From the NCBI GenBank assembly GCA_048498555.1, contig JBEHXT010000019.1, positions 1 to 64,000 of the forward strand: DNA of 64,000 nucleotides, written 5' to 3'. A program made the translations under genes and the position numbers. The stretch is from Danxiaibacter sp048498555 (GTDB lineage: Bacteria > Bacteroidota > Bacteroidia > Chitinophagales > Chitinophagaceae). Below are positions 30,901 through 37,073 of this stretch, in pieces; the stretch's first letter is position 1; every line of letters begins with the position of its first letter. The notes under the pieces are model-generated. The model ran no database searches and was not told the origin of the DNA. It was given only the letters and a program-made list of their open reading frames with translations.

Positions 30901-31483
30901 CATTTACATGCAACTTCCAGCGGGCATAACTACATCTTACGATATAACGGTGAACCTGGCGCAAGCGGTAGGCACAACTATCAGCAGTGCTGATTACGCC
31001 ATGGATGCCGTAGGTACGATACCGGCAGGTTCGGGCAAAGGAGGATTTAACGTTACTGCAGAGTCCTCTTCAAAAGAAGAGCTTAAACTGGTAATAAAAG
31101 GCAATCAGCAAAACTTTACGGTGAACAATGGTTCCGTATTGATCAGGCCGAAGCGCATAAATGTTAACCAACTTGTTTCAGACAACGGCGATGGCATTAA
31201 TGATTATTTCAGGATAGAAGGCATTGAACATTATACAGGTGTTAAGCCTGGCGGAGATAATGACGTTACCATATTTAACCGTTGGGGTGAGGTTGTATAT
31301 AGCGTGAAGTTGTATGATAACAGTAGCAGGCGATTTGAAGGCCTTGGCAATAAGGCTGTAAAATCACGTGTGCCGGATGGCGTATACTTCTACGTCATCA
31401 ACATAACGGTTCCTCCGGAAGACTTGAAACCAGGGGAGGACCCAAGGCAACGATTCAGCGGTTATCTGAGGTTGCAGAAATAA
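15974..31483 (+). CDS. Giant T9SS-secreted Calx-beta / Ig-like repeat adhesin (SprB-like)
   Basis: 5169 residues from ATG 15974 (ATG 15989 is an alternative). A signal peptide ends near TQLTAQ. An N-terminal region (to about residue 290) has no known family; two divergent Calx-beta-like domains follow. Then come 25 homogeneous Calx-beta repeats of about 118 residues (about 544-3485), each with a (D/N)EGxxxTI entry, GTATSGTDYD and the acidic turn IIEGDETV typical of calcium-binding Calx-beta domains. One degenerate copy, nine Ig-like domains (YQWYKNG; about 3594-4340), five CxPxTIDLT-type domains and two more degenerate Calx-beta-like domains follow. The last about 110 residues form a gliding-motility C-terminal domain (NGDGINDYFRIEG, IFNRWGEVVYSVK, YLRLQK). 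SprB-type adhesins share this plan. Role: exported giant surface adhesin, possibly moved by the gliding motor. Confidence 0.92.
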   Translation: MNRYPMKKLKSVLRNLCLTLLLSVGITQLTAQSDITINSAGGNTLTDGLRVIVKTSGTAGGSFDVWQNGFKQIYGTQFISLYFRFGNSSATSNFQYCSSTPLTGLGTDASPWSTTVSGTVTSTVSSKTFYVTYTVKYSMGNAIFVDYVIRAPSNLTTPEAVHMYMSEDTYNGNDDNGMGFRTTNATGDIIGTYRPDAACMHDQSGGKTVLVSHAYKVNGTFSSYFSARDNNKDNLQAASTFLLTNQIDPTCIDNGVAIHLSLGTLSATQAVGKEVMIGYGVGKNDFDNTPVVDPVPIASGSTPVKVQFTSATLSGLEGDGVAAAQGLKVSVSNGKLTSPQVVSLSVTGGTAVQNTDYTYQNAFIIPAGDYTTAQEITVNSITINGNTLPQSDRTIMLSLASSCNDLVQLGTQQTTTYTITDDDIPKVSLEKVSDIATCAATQVFNVKLTRTSATPTTVNLDFTGSTATAGDFSSLPASVVIPANTLSYSYSLTPLANNIIDNDKILAVQITGATSNGTSLPIAGAPANAVSINVTDCDNAPANKIISITPAAVNVDEGTSTTIMVKLPTGINTAYAIDVPIGISGTATSILDYDGLPAKVTIPAGSNSITFTVNAKADQIIEADETVTITGGTLPTGYAYATGQDASVVTIKDKTGTAANMQISITSATANVDEGTSATITVKLPAGITSTSAIDVPISVSGTATSGTDYDVLPTSVTIPAGSNSVTFPVNAKTDQIIEGDETITITGGTLPTGYTYGSNPFVVTIKDKTGTPANMQISFTPATVDVDEGASTTLTVKLPTGITSTSAIDVLLSASGTATSVVDYDALPAKVTIPAGSNSITFQVNAKTDNVIEGDETVIITGGTLPTGYTYANNSAVVTIKDKTGTTANMQISYMPATVDADEGTSATITVKLPTGITSTSAIDVPITVSGTATSAVDYDALPAKVTIPAGSNSITFAVNAKTDNIIESDETVIITGGATLPTGYAYAAGQDASVVTIKDKTGTPANMQVSITPATVSVDEGISTTIMVKLPTGITSTSAIDVSISASGTATSGTDYDILPAKVTIPAGSNSITFLVNTKADNIIEGDETLTITGGTLPIGYTYGNNSSVVTIKDLTGSPANMQISILPATANVDEGTSVTITVKLPAGVTSASAIDVPISASGTATSGTDYDLLPTTVTIPAGSNSITFPVNAKTDNIIEGDETVTITGGTLMPTGYTYANNTATVTIKDMTGTPANTQISITPATVNVAEGASTTIKVKLPTGIIAAYAIDVPISVSGTATSIIDYDALPSIVTIPAGSNAITFPVNAKNDNIIEGDETVIITGGSTLPTGYTYASGQDASIVTIKDQTGIPANMQISITPAAINVDEGTSATITVKLPTGITSTAPIDVPIGVSGTATTGTDYDVLPTIATIPAGANSITFTVNAKTDNIIEGDETVVITGGTLPTGYSYASNTATVTLKDKTGSAANMQISITPSSANVDEGTSTTITVKLPTGITSTSAIDVPISISGTATAIADYDALPTTVTIPAGSNAITFQVNAKTDNIIEGDETVIITGGSTLPTGFSYAAGQDASVVTIKDKTGTPANLQITITPATVNVDEGASATITVKLPAGITSTSAIDVPIGVSGTATSGTDYDLLPTSVTIPAGSNAITFSVNALTDNIIEGDETVIITGGTPLPAGYTYANNTAVVTIKDKTGTVANMQINLTPATVDIDEGTSATITVKLPNGITSATTIDVPIGVSGTATSGNDYDVLPTLVTIPAGSNAITFAVNAKTDNVIEGDETVVITGGTLPTGYSYGNKVSVATIKDLTGTATNKQISITPAAIGVNEGASATVTIRLPAGITSSSPITVPLAISGTATAGTDYDLTPAGAATSVIIPANTNSITFTVDAKIDAIIEPDETVIITGEPLPAGFTYVSGKDVSTVTIKDASGNVQISIDPTTTDLNEGANATVTISLPGGVTSASAITIPLTLGGTAIAGTDYYLAPASAETSVTIPAGASSITFTINAKTDNIIEGDETVIITGGTLPAGYTYATGKDASIWTIKDLTGTAANKQISITSASANVNEGANATITVSLPTGITSTSAITVPLAISGTAIAGTDFDLTPSTAAISVTIPAGSTAATFTVDAKADNIIEGDETVIITGGTLPAGFTYVSGQDATTVTIKDQTATNPLNTQISIASAPVNVSEGASAIVTVSLPAGITSTSAINIPLAMSGAAIINTDYDLNPTTAETSVTIPAGANSVTFAVDTKTDNIIEDDETVIITGGTLPAGYTYASGKNVSTVTIKDQTGSIANKQISISPTIIYVNEGANTTVTVGLPSGITSSSAITVLLTTSGTATAATDYAITPGSAATSVTIPAGSNSITFTVDAKADNIIEGDETVAITGGTLPTGYSYVSGKNSATVTIKDQTGTNPLNTQISITSSTANVNEGASATIKVSLPSGITSTSAIYVPLTMSGTAILNTDYDLTPTSASAGVTIPAGSSSVTFTVDATADNIIEGDETVTIIGGSLPAGYTYATGQQASTVTIKDQTGTVTNKQISITPGTIDVNEGASTSIAVSLPAGITSSTAITVTISAGGSATSGTDYDLLPTIVTIPAGANSATFPVNAKMDYIIEGDEKVIITGGTLPAGYSYTTGQNTSTVTIKDQTGTVANKQISITPATVNVDEGTGTTITLRLPTGITSSAAIAVPISTSGTAISGVDYDLLPAIVTIPAGSNSVTFPVNAKTDNIIEDDETVIITGGTLPAGYAYALGQGTSTVTIKDQTGTITNKQISITPATADVNEGASTAITIGLPAGITSSTAIIVSIGASGTATATTDYDLLPTTVTIPAGSNSTTLTVNAKTDNIIEADETVIITGGSLPAGYTYATGKDVSTITIKDQTGTITNKQIGITPVTVDVNEGTSTTITVGLPAGITSGSAITVPIAVSGIAVSNIDYDLLPAAITIPANTNSISFTVNAKTDFIIEGDETVIITGGTLPTGYTYAAGKNSSIVTIKDQTGTVSNKLINITSTTANVNEGASSTITFSLPTGITSSTAISIPMGVSGTATSAIDYALLPTSVTIPANTNSVSFTVNALTDFIIEDDETVIITGGTLPTGYTYLSGNNSATITIKDQTGTDPLNKLISIAPTTVDVNEGASTTITVSLPTGITSSAAIQVPVSVSGTATSGTDYELIPAIATIPAGANSITFTVNVKNDNIIESDETVIITGGTLPAGYGFAAGKNVSTITIKDKTGTPVNKQISITSGSANVNEGASLPVTVSLPAGITSSSPLIITLTMSGTAIAGTDYDLTPGTAAISVTIPAGSNAATFMVDAKTDNIIEADETVTITGGALLTGYTYVTGKNTSTITIKDQTGINPLNKQISITPAAATIDEGGVATVKVSLPSGITSVSPIVVPLVISGSATAGADYDLTPASAVTSVTIPANTNFITFAVSAKTDNVIENDETVDIAGGVLPAGYTYVSGATRSVTTIKDKTLMGNNSITLSVTRGNLDRGGTSGNITASLPTGIVASYPLTISLSAAGTGLTAGVDYSLSSNAITIPANSNSISNVTVSALCAQALSANFTLNINGTSTGFTVSQANTVVNGANIGNAITYSGPTSFCNNLSLTLTAPSGGSYEWYKNGVTIPGANQDTYTAITTGAYTVKVVNINGCYGVSTSVNVTVINRPAAPSVSPGGSLDLCSGSEIMLAATGTTGTSSYQWYKDGIAIAGANASTYLASTAGTYKATTIVSGFSCHSDSSLAVNLVGKAGPAPSRPAIAASSQLLCVGGSILLSTDLTTGISYQWYRDGATIAGATEHTYTALSGGNYTVRVQADGSTCSNISNATVVTPGSGTAPARPVIESNGTTLCGTASTIMLRSSTAGNSYQWYKNGVIITGANARNLMVNAAGNYVVQVLEAGGCSSVSDAISITSTTGGGIAKPIMLQSGTVVCSNGEVLLTADMGGGVTTGINYVWYLDGTTIPGATSQSISAVQAGTYIIEAKDGSGCINTSDPLVLTSGAGTAPAKPAIRAGGTTICVNGSVMLTASTTSGVNYQWYFNSFPIAGATQQTYIATMAGNYRVAITDAGGGCTNISDALSISQGSGTAPAQPAIVQSGNVICTNGSVLLVSSITATNYQWFRNGLAITGATDRSYVATQAGAYRVSIIENPCSSISNEVVLSSSASTAPQNPVVTSSSSTVCINGSVTLTADVTGVSYQWYYNGIAIPGAVNRILNIASSGSYRVAVTESGTCTTVSDETIINDGGTQAPNAPVISGAMHIVCTSGHSVKLTASNIAGATGYQWYVNGVLIAGATGNVYNAASTGTYQVTAGNGGCSSVLSTGYSLTAGTSVASNNDITVNSVSPCYNSSTVLQTAGTIANPVFNWYTDAALTNLFYTGNSYLTTALTTDTTFYITVSNITSVCENAPGNGRLQTVSVKAKAELQVTAPAAVCTPSSINLTARALTNGSSTGMTFVYSADSLALVNDPTNTAAYLSNPAAVSTSGRYYLRGKINGCWSDVKGVDAVINVSPQIAFAQPQAVCAPGTIDLTAAISNYDTNNYQYTFMDAGNTVVNSATAIANTGTYSATAENKITGCVSPVVAIVATIHAKPQAITATPQPICAPATIDLTQQVTNYNNVVYNYTFIDATGNTITAPAAVAVSSNYSVIATNKTTLCSSDPAVIPVTIYKQPIVDLNNNGNAVLCGVNGTVNLINSIANYNATAYNYAFKDVMNSPLANVSAIAIAGDYKITATDKTTGCPSVAATINVKRYALPVVKVTDPTAVYDPYTVNITAPEVVNGSTADITYSYYDDSKSKITQQQASAISGPGQFIYYIGGTSTVGCNSLLMPVNVVIHERPVLKITAINSEIWEGQTAALTISYPAGVTLPDDFSFSLSAGNGTTIRREDYTLPAAVSIRAGHNNAQFMVSTVENRILDLNHVLNVHGESNTFKVTDGSVLIHDSTSLYPENRIITIGTDTIYGKGKAGIYMQLPAGITTSYDITVNLAQAVGTTISSADYAMDAVGTIPAGSGKGGFNVTAESSSKEELKLVIKGNQQNFTVNNGSVLIRPKRINVNQLVSDNGDGINDYFRIEGIEHYTGVKPGGDNDVTIFNRWGEVVYSVKLYDNSSRRFEGLGNKAVKSRVPDGVYFYVINITVPPEDLKPGEDPRQRFSGYLRLQK
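17605..26430 (+). repeat. 25 tandem Calx-beta repeats in three sequence classes
   Basis: Counting the EG-[ATG] entry of each unit gives 25 copies with a mean period near 353 bp. Units 1-11 read VDEG...VKLP...IDVP and DYDxLP. Units 12-17 and 24-25 read NEG...SLP and carry an insertion giving DLTPxxAxTSVTIPAG. Units 18-23 keep NEG but have the shorter DYDLLP form. The block pattern indicates growth by multi-unit duplications. Confidence 0.88.
26755..28995 (+). repeat. Nine tandem Ig-like repeats
   Basis: Nine units each contain a Y(Q/E/V)W(Y/F)xxxxxxI(P/A/T)GA core about 85 residues apart, preceded by a conserved Cys and ending in a strand with a second Cys, as in bacterial Ig-like/PKD-like domains that form stalks. 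Confidence 0.85.
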
Positions 31484-31488
31484 CCATG

Positions 31489-31543
31489 AAGGAGGATGTG
31501 TGATGAGTAAAGCTTCATTACGCTAACTATCCACATCCTCTTT
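31489..31543 (+). terminator. Hairpin between the adhesin and PorP-like genes
   Basis: A 9-bp perfect stem (GAGGATGTG 31492-31500 with CACATCCTC 31532-31540), extended to 12 pairs with one G-U, and a run of three T. It lies 5 bp after the adhesin stop and 55 bp before the next start. It may act as a partial terminator that sets the ratio of adhesin to downstream partners. Confidence 0.5.
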
Positions 31544-31598
31544 AAACAAGGGCACAGTAAAGGATGAGATATTAATTGTACATATGAACGACACACAC

Positions 31599-32522
31599 AT
31601 GAAACGCAAACAAGTATTTATTTTCCTGGCATGCATCATGGCTAGCCTTATAGGAACATGCCATGTGTATGCACAGCAGGATCCACTTTTTTCGCAATAT
31701 ATGTTCAACGGAACCATCATCAACCCCGCTTATCCTACCATGGATGAAGCAACCAGTATAACTGCTGTATTGCGGAACCAGTGGGTTGGGCTGGAAGGCG
31801 CACCCAAAACCGGGTCGCTTACTTTCAGCACGCCATTCCGTTCACCAGGAACAAACATGGGTGGCTTGCTTTATTATGACAAAATTGGTAATATCAACCA
31901 GACATCCGCTTCGTTTAATATCGGACAGAAAGTAACCATTGGTGAAGAACTGTTCTTTGGCATGGGTTTGCGTTTGGGCCAGAGTTTTTACAGGGAGGAT
32001 AATACCATTTTTAATACCAATGATCCTGTTTACCACGACAACAAAAGATACACAAAAACAGATGTAGGATTTGGCTTTATGTTGTTTTCGCCACGCTTCT
32101 TTGTGGGGCTGTCTTCACCCACATTTCAAAGCCTGGCAACAGTAAAGAACCAGATGTATACCATACAAAGGCGCTCGAATTATTACCTGCAGGCAGCCTA
32201 TTTGTATGACGTTACTGAAAACCTGAAACTAAAGCCAAATATATTATTGAAATACGTGAACGGTGTGGCTCCGCAGGTTGACATTAACCTGAACGCTCTG
32301 TTTGCAAATACATTGTGGGGCGGCCTTTCCTGGCGCTCATCTCAAACAGTTACAGGCATTTTACAATTGCAGGTTACACCTAACCTGGAAATAGGTTATT
32401 CATACGATTATAATTATGGCAAAACAATGGCACAAATTCAATATGGGTCACATGAACTAATGATTAATGTACGGCTTGCGAATGACAAAGGCAACCGTGT
32501 AGTAGCACCAAGATACTTTTAG
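31599..32522 (+). CDS. PorP/SprF-family type IX secretion membrane protein
   Basis: 307 residues. The start is set at ATG 31599, ahead of the signal peptide (MKRKQVFIFLACIMASLIGTCHVYA); another ATG lies 15 bp upstream. The mature start QQDPLFSQYMFNGTIINPAY is the hallmark of the PorP/SprF family, and the rest alternates beta strands of an outer-membrane barrel (WVGLEGAPKTGSLTFSTPF, GGLLYYDKIG, NLEIGYSYDYNYGKT). Family members sit next to, and are needed for export or anchoring of, T9SS substrates with the gliding-type C-terminal domain; SprF serves SprB in this way. The position directly after the giant adhesin fits that pairing. Confidence 0.93.
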   Translation: MKRKQVFIFLACIMASLIGTCHVYAQQDPLFSQYMFNGTIINPAYPTMDEATSITAVLRNQWVGLEGAPKTGSLTFSTPFRSPGTNMGGLLYYDKIGNINQTSASFNIGQKVTIGEELFFGMGLRLGQSFYREDNTIFNTNDPVYHDNKRYTKTDVGFGFMLFSPRFFVGLSSPTFQSLATVKNQMYTIQRRSNYYLQAAYLYDVTENLKLKPNILLKYVNGVAPQVDINLNALFANTLWGGLSWRSSQTVTGILQLQVTPNLEIGYSYDYNYGKTMAQIQYGSHELMINVRLANDKGNRVVAPRYF

Positions 32523-32562
32523 TTTTATATAAAAGGTGAAGAATAAGGAAAAAACAATACCA

Positions 32563-34398
32563 ATGAAAAAGACAAAAAAAATTGTTCTGTTAGCGGTGGT
32601 GGCATCCGGCATAATAGCGGCGTGTAATGTACGGATGGCACAGCCTGCATTAGAAACGCTTACAGGCAATACCACAGACAAAGCAAGCCTTTCCGGCGAT
32701 TATTATTTTAAGATCCAGGAATATGAGAGTGCTATCAAAAAGTATGGAAGTATTGTTACTGATAAAAAGGCAAAGCCGCTTGACATTCACCTCGCCAAAT
32801 TGCAACTTGCAAGGATTTATTACGAAACGCGCCAGTTTGAAAAAGCCCAGTCGTTGTATACCGAAGTTGTTGAAGGCAATCTGATGGAAGGGCTTATTGC
32901 AAAAGATGTAAATAATTACCTCGATATACTATGCCGTTGCGGTTACATTACAAAAGCGCATATGGTGGCTGCAAGGTTCAGCGGTTTAATGACGGACACA
33001 CGCTTTAAAAACCGCCGCACTTCCATCAACAAGTATGAAAACTTCCTTACTCAGCGGTTTGATACATTGGGCAAATATGGCCTTGAGGACCTCGGCGAAC
33101 GTGCCGAGATGGTGAAGCTGAATGTATCTGTGAAGGGTTATCAATACGGCGCATCACCCTACAAAGATGGCATCGTGTTTCTTGCTAACTATGTAACAGA
33201 AAACAGGGCAAAAACATTGTATGTTAATTCCCGCATGTACTACCAGGATAAAAAAGGCCTTTCTGATTTTAACAGGTCGCTTAGTTATACTCTTCAAAGC
33301 GGGCCCGCAGTTTTTTATAACAATGAAAAGTCAGTGATATACACTACCAACAGGTATGGAAACGTAAGCACCGAAAAAACACTCAATACCCTTGTTGTGA
33401 ACGAGCTTCAGCTGGCAACATCACAGTATAATGCCAGCACTGGTAAATGGTCTTCACCCAGCAGAATATCGCACTGGGCAGGTAAGAACTCATCCCGGTA
33501 TTCTTTCATGCACCCTTCTTTAACAGCTGACGGAAAACGATTGTATTTTGCCTCCAATATGCCCGGCGGCTATGGTGGCAGTGACATATATTATGCTGAC
33601 TGGAACAATGAAAAGAAAGAATGGGGCGAGGCGGTGAACCTTGGCGCGCAGATTAACACCAACGGAGATGAATTGTTCCCGCAGGTATTCAGGGGCGATA
33701 GTTTATTGTTCTCATCAAACGGGCAGGAAGGCTACGGCTCCCAGGATATTTACCTGGCCCGCCTGAAAGGTGATAGCACATCTGTTACACATTTGCCTTA
33801 CCCGGTTAACACACAGTTCGATGATGTTAACCCTGTATTCCTTCCTGCACAAAATGTTTTTTACCTGGCTTCTGACAGGCCCGGCAATAACCTGAAAGAC
33901 AGGATCTACAAGTTAGATATGCTTACACATCCATTGGTAGAACTGGGTTACAAACCACTGGAGAAAAAAAAGGAACAGGTAATTGCTGATGCAAGGATTA
34001 TAACGGAAGAAACAGCTTCTGATGTAAAAGTCTCCCGCGTGATGCCTGCTTACCTGATGCATTTTGACTTCAACAAATACACACTCAGGAATGAAGACAT
34101 GCCTTACCTGAAGGATATCATTGCAAATTATTCTAACCAAAAATATGTGATCCAAATTGATGGCTATGCCGATGAAATTGGCAGCTGGAACTACAACATG
34201 CTGCTCTCACGCAAAAGAGGTGAAAGTGTAAAACAGTACCTCGCGAAAGGCGGTGTTCCGGAAAGCCATGTTATTGTTAATGCGCATGGCGCAAACAATT
34301 TCAAAATAACCTGCGACACATACGTGAACAAGGAAGATTGCATCAAGATACAACGAGAGAACAGGCGATGTGAAATAACCATTTTTGTAAAAGAATAA
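32563..34398 (+). CDS. OmpA-family lipoprotein with TPR-like and PD40 repeats
   Basis: 611 residues. The start is placed at ATG 32563, in front of a lipoprotein signal (VVASGIIAAC). Residues about 30-130 look like TPR helices (YYFKIQEYESAIKKYGSI, LQLARIYYETRQFEKAQSLY). Residues about 300-460 carry PD40-type beta-propeller blades (GKRLYFASNMPGGYGGSDIYY, LLFSSNGQEGYGSQDIYLA, FYLASDRPGNN). Residues about 490-611 are an OmpA C-terminal peptidoglycan-binding domain (LMHFDFNKYTLRNED, IDGYADEIGSWNYNMLLSRKR). The same architecture occurs in PorE-like proteins and in genes next to sprF-like genes. It probably anchors the adhesin/PorP complex to peptidoglycan; that is inference from order and domains. 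It is 40 bp downstream of the PorP-like gene. Confidence 0.92.
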   Translation: MKKTKKIVLLAVVASGIIAACNVRMAQPALETLTGNTTDKASLSGDYYFKIQEYESAIKKYGSIVTDKKAKPLDIHLAKLQLARIYYETRQFEKAQSLYTEVVEGNLMEGLIAKDVNNYLDILCRCGYITKAHMVAARFSGLMTDTRFKNRRTSINKYENFLTQRFDTLGKYGLEDLGERAEMVKLNVSVKGYQYGASPYKDGIVFLANYVTENRAKTLYVNSRMYYQDKKGLSDFNRSLSYTLQSGPAVFYNNEKSVIYTTNRYGNVSTEKTLNTLVVNELQLATSQYNASTGKWSSPSRISHWAGKNSSRYSFMHPSLTADGKRLYFASNMPGGYGGSDIYYADWNNEKKEWGEAVNLGAQINTNGDELFPQVFRGDSLLFSSNGQEGYGSQDIYLARLKGDSTSVTHLPYPVNTQFDDVNPVFLPAQNVFYLASDRPGNNLKDRIYKLDMLTHPLVELGYKPLEKKKEQVIADARIITEETASDVKVSRVMPAYLMHFDFNKYTLRNEDMPYLKDIIANYSNQKYVIQIDGYADEIGSWNYNMLLSRKRGESVKQYLAKGGVPESHVIVNAHGANNFKITCDTYVNKEDCIKIQRENRRCEITIFVKE

Positions 34399-34447
34399 AA
34401 CACAAACAACTCAGCACACTGAAATTTTAGATTATAAACAACCAAGT

Positions 34448-36898
34448 ATGAAAAAAGCGTTTTTACTCTCTTTATTGATGCCGTTCCTTTGCGCATGCCT
34501 GTATGGACAGGAGATGCCGGCTGTCTTCAATAAAAGCCTGGCAGAAAAAGGAAACCAGTTTAGAAAAGTTATTGTTATTGGTGATGAAGAGAATATAATA
34601 GCCGTGGGCGGAGGCAAGGAAGGTATTATAACCAAAAGCAACCGGAATGGTGATGTGCTTTTTAGCAAAGTAGTTAGCAAAGGCGGGATCTCATTTTACA
34701 ACGACATTACTGCAGACCGTAACGGAAACCTAATAGCCGTTGGCGGAGGCACCATTGGCGTTGGCAATGCACGTATTACAAAACTCACTCCAAAAGGTGA
34801 AATTATCTTCGATAAAAGCATTGGCCAGGCAACAGGCGGATTTTTTACCAGGATAATTGTGGACTCTGTAAACAATTATATCGCTATCGGTACAGATGGT
34901 GGCAAACCCTCAAGCGCGCGAATCGTAAAATTTACGGCCAAAGGCGATGTGATCTTTGATAAGGCATTTGGTACACACAATGTTTTCTTTGATGCTGCAT
35001 TAACCGAAGATGGCGACATTGTTGCTGTTGGTGGCGATGTAGGTGATATGGAAGGCCGTGCGCGCATCACCAAAATTTCTCAAAAGGGCGACATTGTGTT
35101 TGATGTAGAACTGGCGCGCGCGGGTGCATCTTTCACTAAAGTGGTTTTATTAAGTGATGATAATGTACTGGCTGTTGGCGGGGGTGCATATGGCACCGGT
35201 AATCAATGCCGCATAGCCAAATTGAGGGGAGAAGATGGCCAGGTAATTTATGATAAGCCATACAGTACTGCAGACGGCAGGTTTTCTGACGTTTACGTAA
35301 ATAGCGATGGCCGTGTGGTTGCCTGCGCAGAAGAATACGAGCAGGGCAGGATTGTGCAATTGAGGCCTGATGGTACAGAAATATACAACAAGACTTTTAG
35401 CGGTGCATTTCACGCGTTGAAGATGGGCACAGCGGGCGAGGTTGTTGCAGTAGGAGAGCTTGGCAAAACGCAGGGCAAAATGGTTAAGCTGAGAGGCGAC
35501 GGCGCTGTGATGTATGACAATGTTGTTGATCTGTCCATAGGCAAAATGTTGCTGACAGAAGACGGTGAAGTATACGCCTTATCATCAAAAGGGTACAACC
35601 TTTTAAAATATGATCCATATGGCAGGCTGATGTTCAATAAGTCATTCGGCACATACGGCGATGCGGTACTTAACGTGCTTGAACAAACACCTTCAGGAGA
35701 AGTTGTTGCCGGTGGCGGTGGATTAGAAGATGGTGGCCGCCTGATTAAAGTAACACATGGCCTTGTAATTAATGATGTAACTGTTTCCGAGCCTGTGAAT
35801 GGCATTTCATCCGCTACACTTACCGTATCACTTACCGGTTTTTTGCGTAAGAAAGGCATCAGAAGCCCCGTAACCGTTAGCTATGCAACAAGCAATGGTT
35901 CAGCTTCGCTTAAAGAAGATTATGTTCAAACAGAAGGTTCATTATTCTTTGTTCCGTCAGATTATTTTGCAGGTTCTTCTATTACGCAAACTATCCAGAT
36001 TCCTTTGTTGAGCGATAATTTGCTGGAAGGAAAAGAGACCTTTGGTGTGGCGCTTACAAAAGCACAAAACGCCTATATTACTAAAGCTAAAGCAACCGTG
36101 TCTATTATAGATCAGCCTGCAATGCTGAAGTTTGTTGGCGGCAAAGATGGCACGGAAAAAGATTTACAACCTGTAAGTTTTTATGCTGGTATTTTCAAAC
36201 AGGACAATTCGCCCCTGATCAACAAAACTGGCGCACCGCTTGATATTTCTTACAGCTTTGGTAGTGGTTCAGCCATGCCAGGTACTGATTTTGTGGCTTC
36301 AACCAAACCATTATTTACTATTGATACCGGCAGAAGCGAAGGCGTGCTGCAGGTTAGAGTGAAAGACGATAACAGCTACGAGTTAAAGAAAAGCGTGATA
36401 CTTGAATTAACCGGTGCCAAAACAGCCAATGAAAGCATCATAGGCTTTGAAGGTGGCGCAAGTTCTTTAACACGGATGCAATATATTATTGATCAGCCAG
36501 CATATGTTGGTATTATGAAACTGGCTGATAGAAACCGCTCCGCTACAACACCATCATCCATGTTTAGAATAGTGCTTACGAAAGAAGATGGAAACGTCCT
36601 TACGAATTGCACAGGCGATGATATTAAAGTATTCTTTGGCATAGACGAATCTTCTACAGCTGCATTGGGTAAAGACTTTGTAATACTGGAAGGCGATATG
36701 GTTAAAATGCTTGGCGAATGTGATAATGCGGAAACAGTATTGAAAGTAGTTACCGTAAACAGCAGGGGACAGGAGGATGATAAAACTGTGGCAGTAAAAA
36801 TCTCTTCAGTAACTGGCCCGCAAAACGCAGGTTCGCTGTTGGTTAACCCTGATGACAAGTGGAAAAAAACATCCGCTGTTATTAAAGGAACTAAATAA
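34448..36898 (+). CDS. Secreted beta-propeller / Calx-beta protein of the adhesin operon
   Basis: 816 residues. The N-terminal signal sequence (MKKAFLLSLLMPFLCACLYG) could be processed as a lipoprotein at Cys17 or as a plain signal peptide. Residues about 25-430 hold repeated units of about 48 residues with (N/D)xxIxAVGGG, ARITK(L/F) and KGxIxFDK, which should fold as a beta-propeller. Residues about 435-816 contain three or so Calx-beta-like domains (TYPVSYATSNGSASLKEDY-type core, LLEGKETFGVALTKA, GTDFVASTKPLFTI). There is no T9SS sorting domain. It starts 49 bp after the OmpA-type gene and is the last gene before a terminator, so it is the fourth member of the adhesin locus. It may bind the adhesin's Calx-beta stalk, but this is a guess. 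Confidence 0.8.
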   Translation: MKKAFLLSLLMPFLCACLYGQEMPAVFNKSLAEKGNQFRKVIVIGDEENIIAVGGGKEGIITKSNRNGDVLFSKVVSKGGISFYNDITADRNGNLIAVGGGTIGVGNARITKLTPKGEIIFDKSIGQATGGFFTRIIVDSVNNYIAIGTDGGKPSSARIVKFTAKGDVIFDKAFGTHNVFFDAALTEDGDIVAVGGDVGDMEGRARITKISQKGDIVFDVELARAGASFTKVVLLSDDNVLAVGGGAYGTGNQCRIAKLRGEDGQVIYDKPYSTADGRFSDVYVNSDGRVVACAEEYEQGRIVQLRPDGTEIYNKTFSGAFHALKMGTAGEVVAVGELGKTQGKMVKLRGDGAVMYDNVVDLSIGKMLLTEDGEVYALSSKGYNLLKYDPYGRLMFNKSFGTYGDAVLNVLEQTPSGEVVAGGGGLEDGGRLIKVTHGLVINDVTVSEPVNGISSATLTVSLTGFLRKKGIRSPVTVSYATSNGSASLKEDYVQTEGSLFFVPSDYFAGSSITQTIQIPLLSDNLLEGKETFGVALTKAQNAYITKAKATVSIIDQPAMLKFVGGKDGTEKDLQPVSFYAGIFKQDNSPLINKTGAPLDISYSFGSGSAMPGTDFVASTKPLFTIDTGRSEGVLQVRVKDDNSYELKKSVILELTGAKTANESIIGFEGGASSLTRMQYIIDQPAYVGIMKLADRNRSATTPSSMFRIVLTKEDGNVLTNCTGDDIKVFFGIDESSTAALGKDFVILEGDMVKMLGECDNAETVLKVVTVNSRGQEDDKTVAVKISSVTGPQNAGSLLVNPDDKWKKTSAVIKGTK

Positions 36899-36924
36899 TA
36901 TTAATTGGTTTATTAAAAGATGTG

Positions 36925-36960
36925 AAAATCCTTGTGAGAATATATTTCCGCAAGGATTTT
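36925..36960 (+). terminator. Intrinsic terminator closing the adhesin operon
   Basis: A perfect 10-bp stem (AAAATCCTTG 36925-36934 with CAAGGATTTT 36951-36960), a 16-nt loop and T-ending 3' arm, 27 bp after the last stop codon. Confidence 0.7.
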
Positions 36961-37073
36961 TGCATCTGTATTTTTCGCAAACAATAAATTGCTTTGCGAA
37001 GATGAAGGTATAATTTCGGGTGACAGCTAACATTGCATTGGTAATATGGCAGCTGATTAACAGCACAAATACT

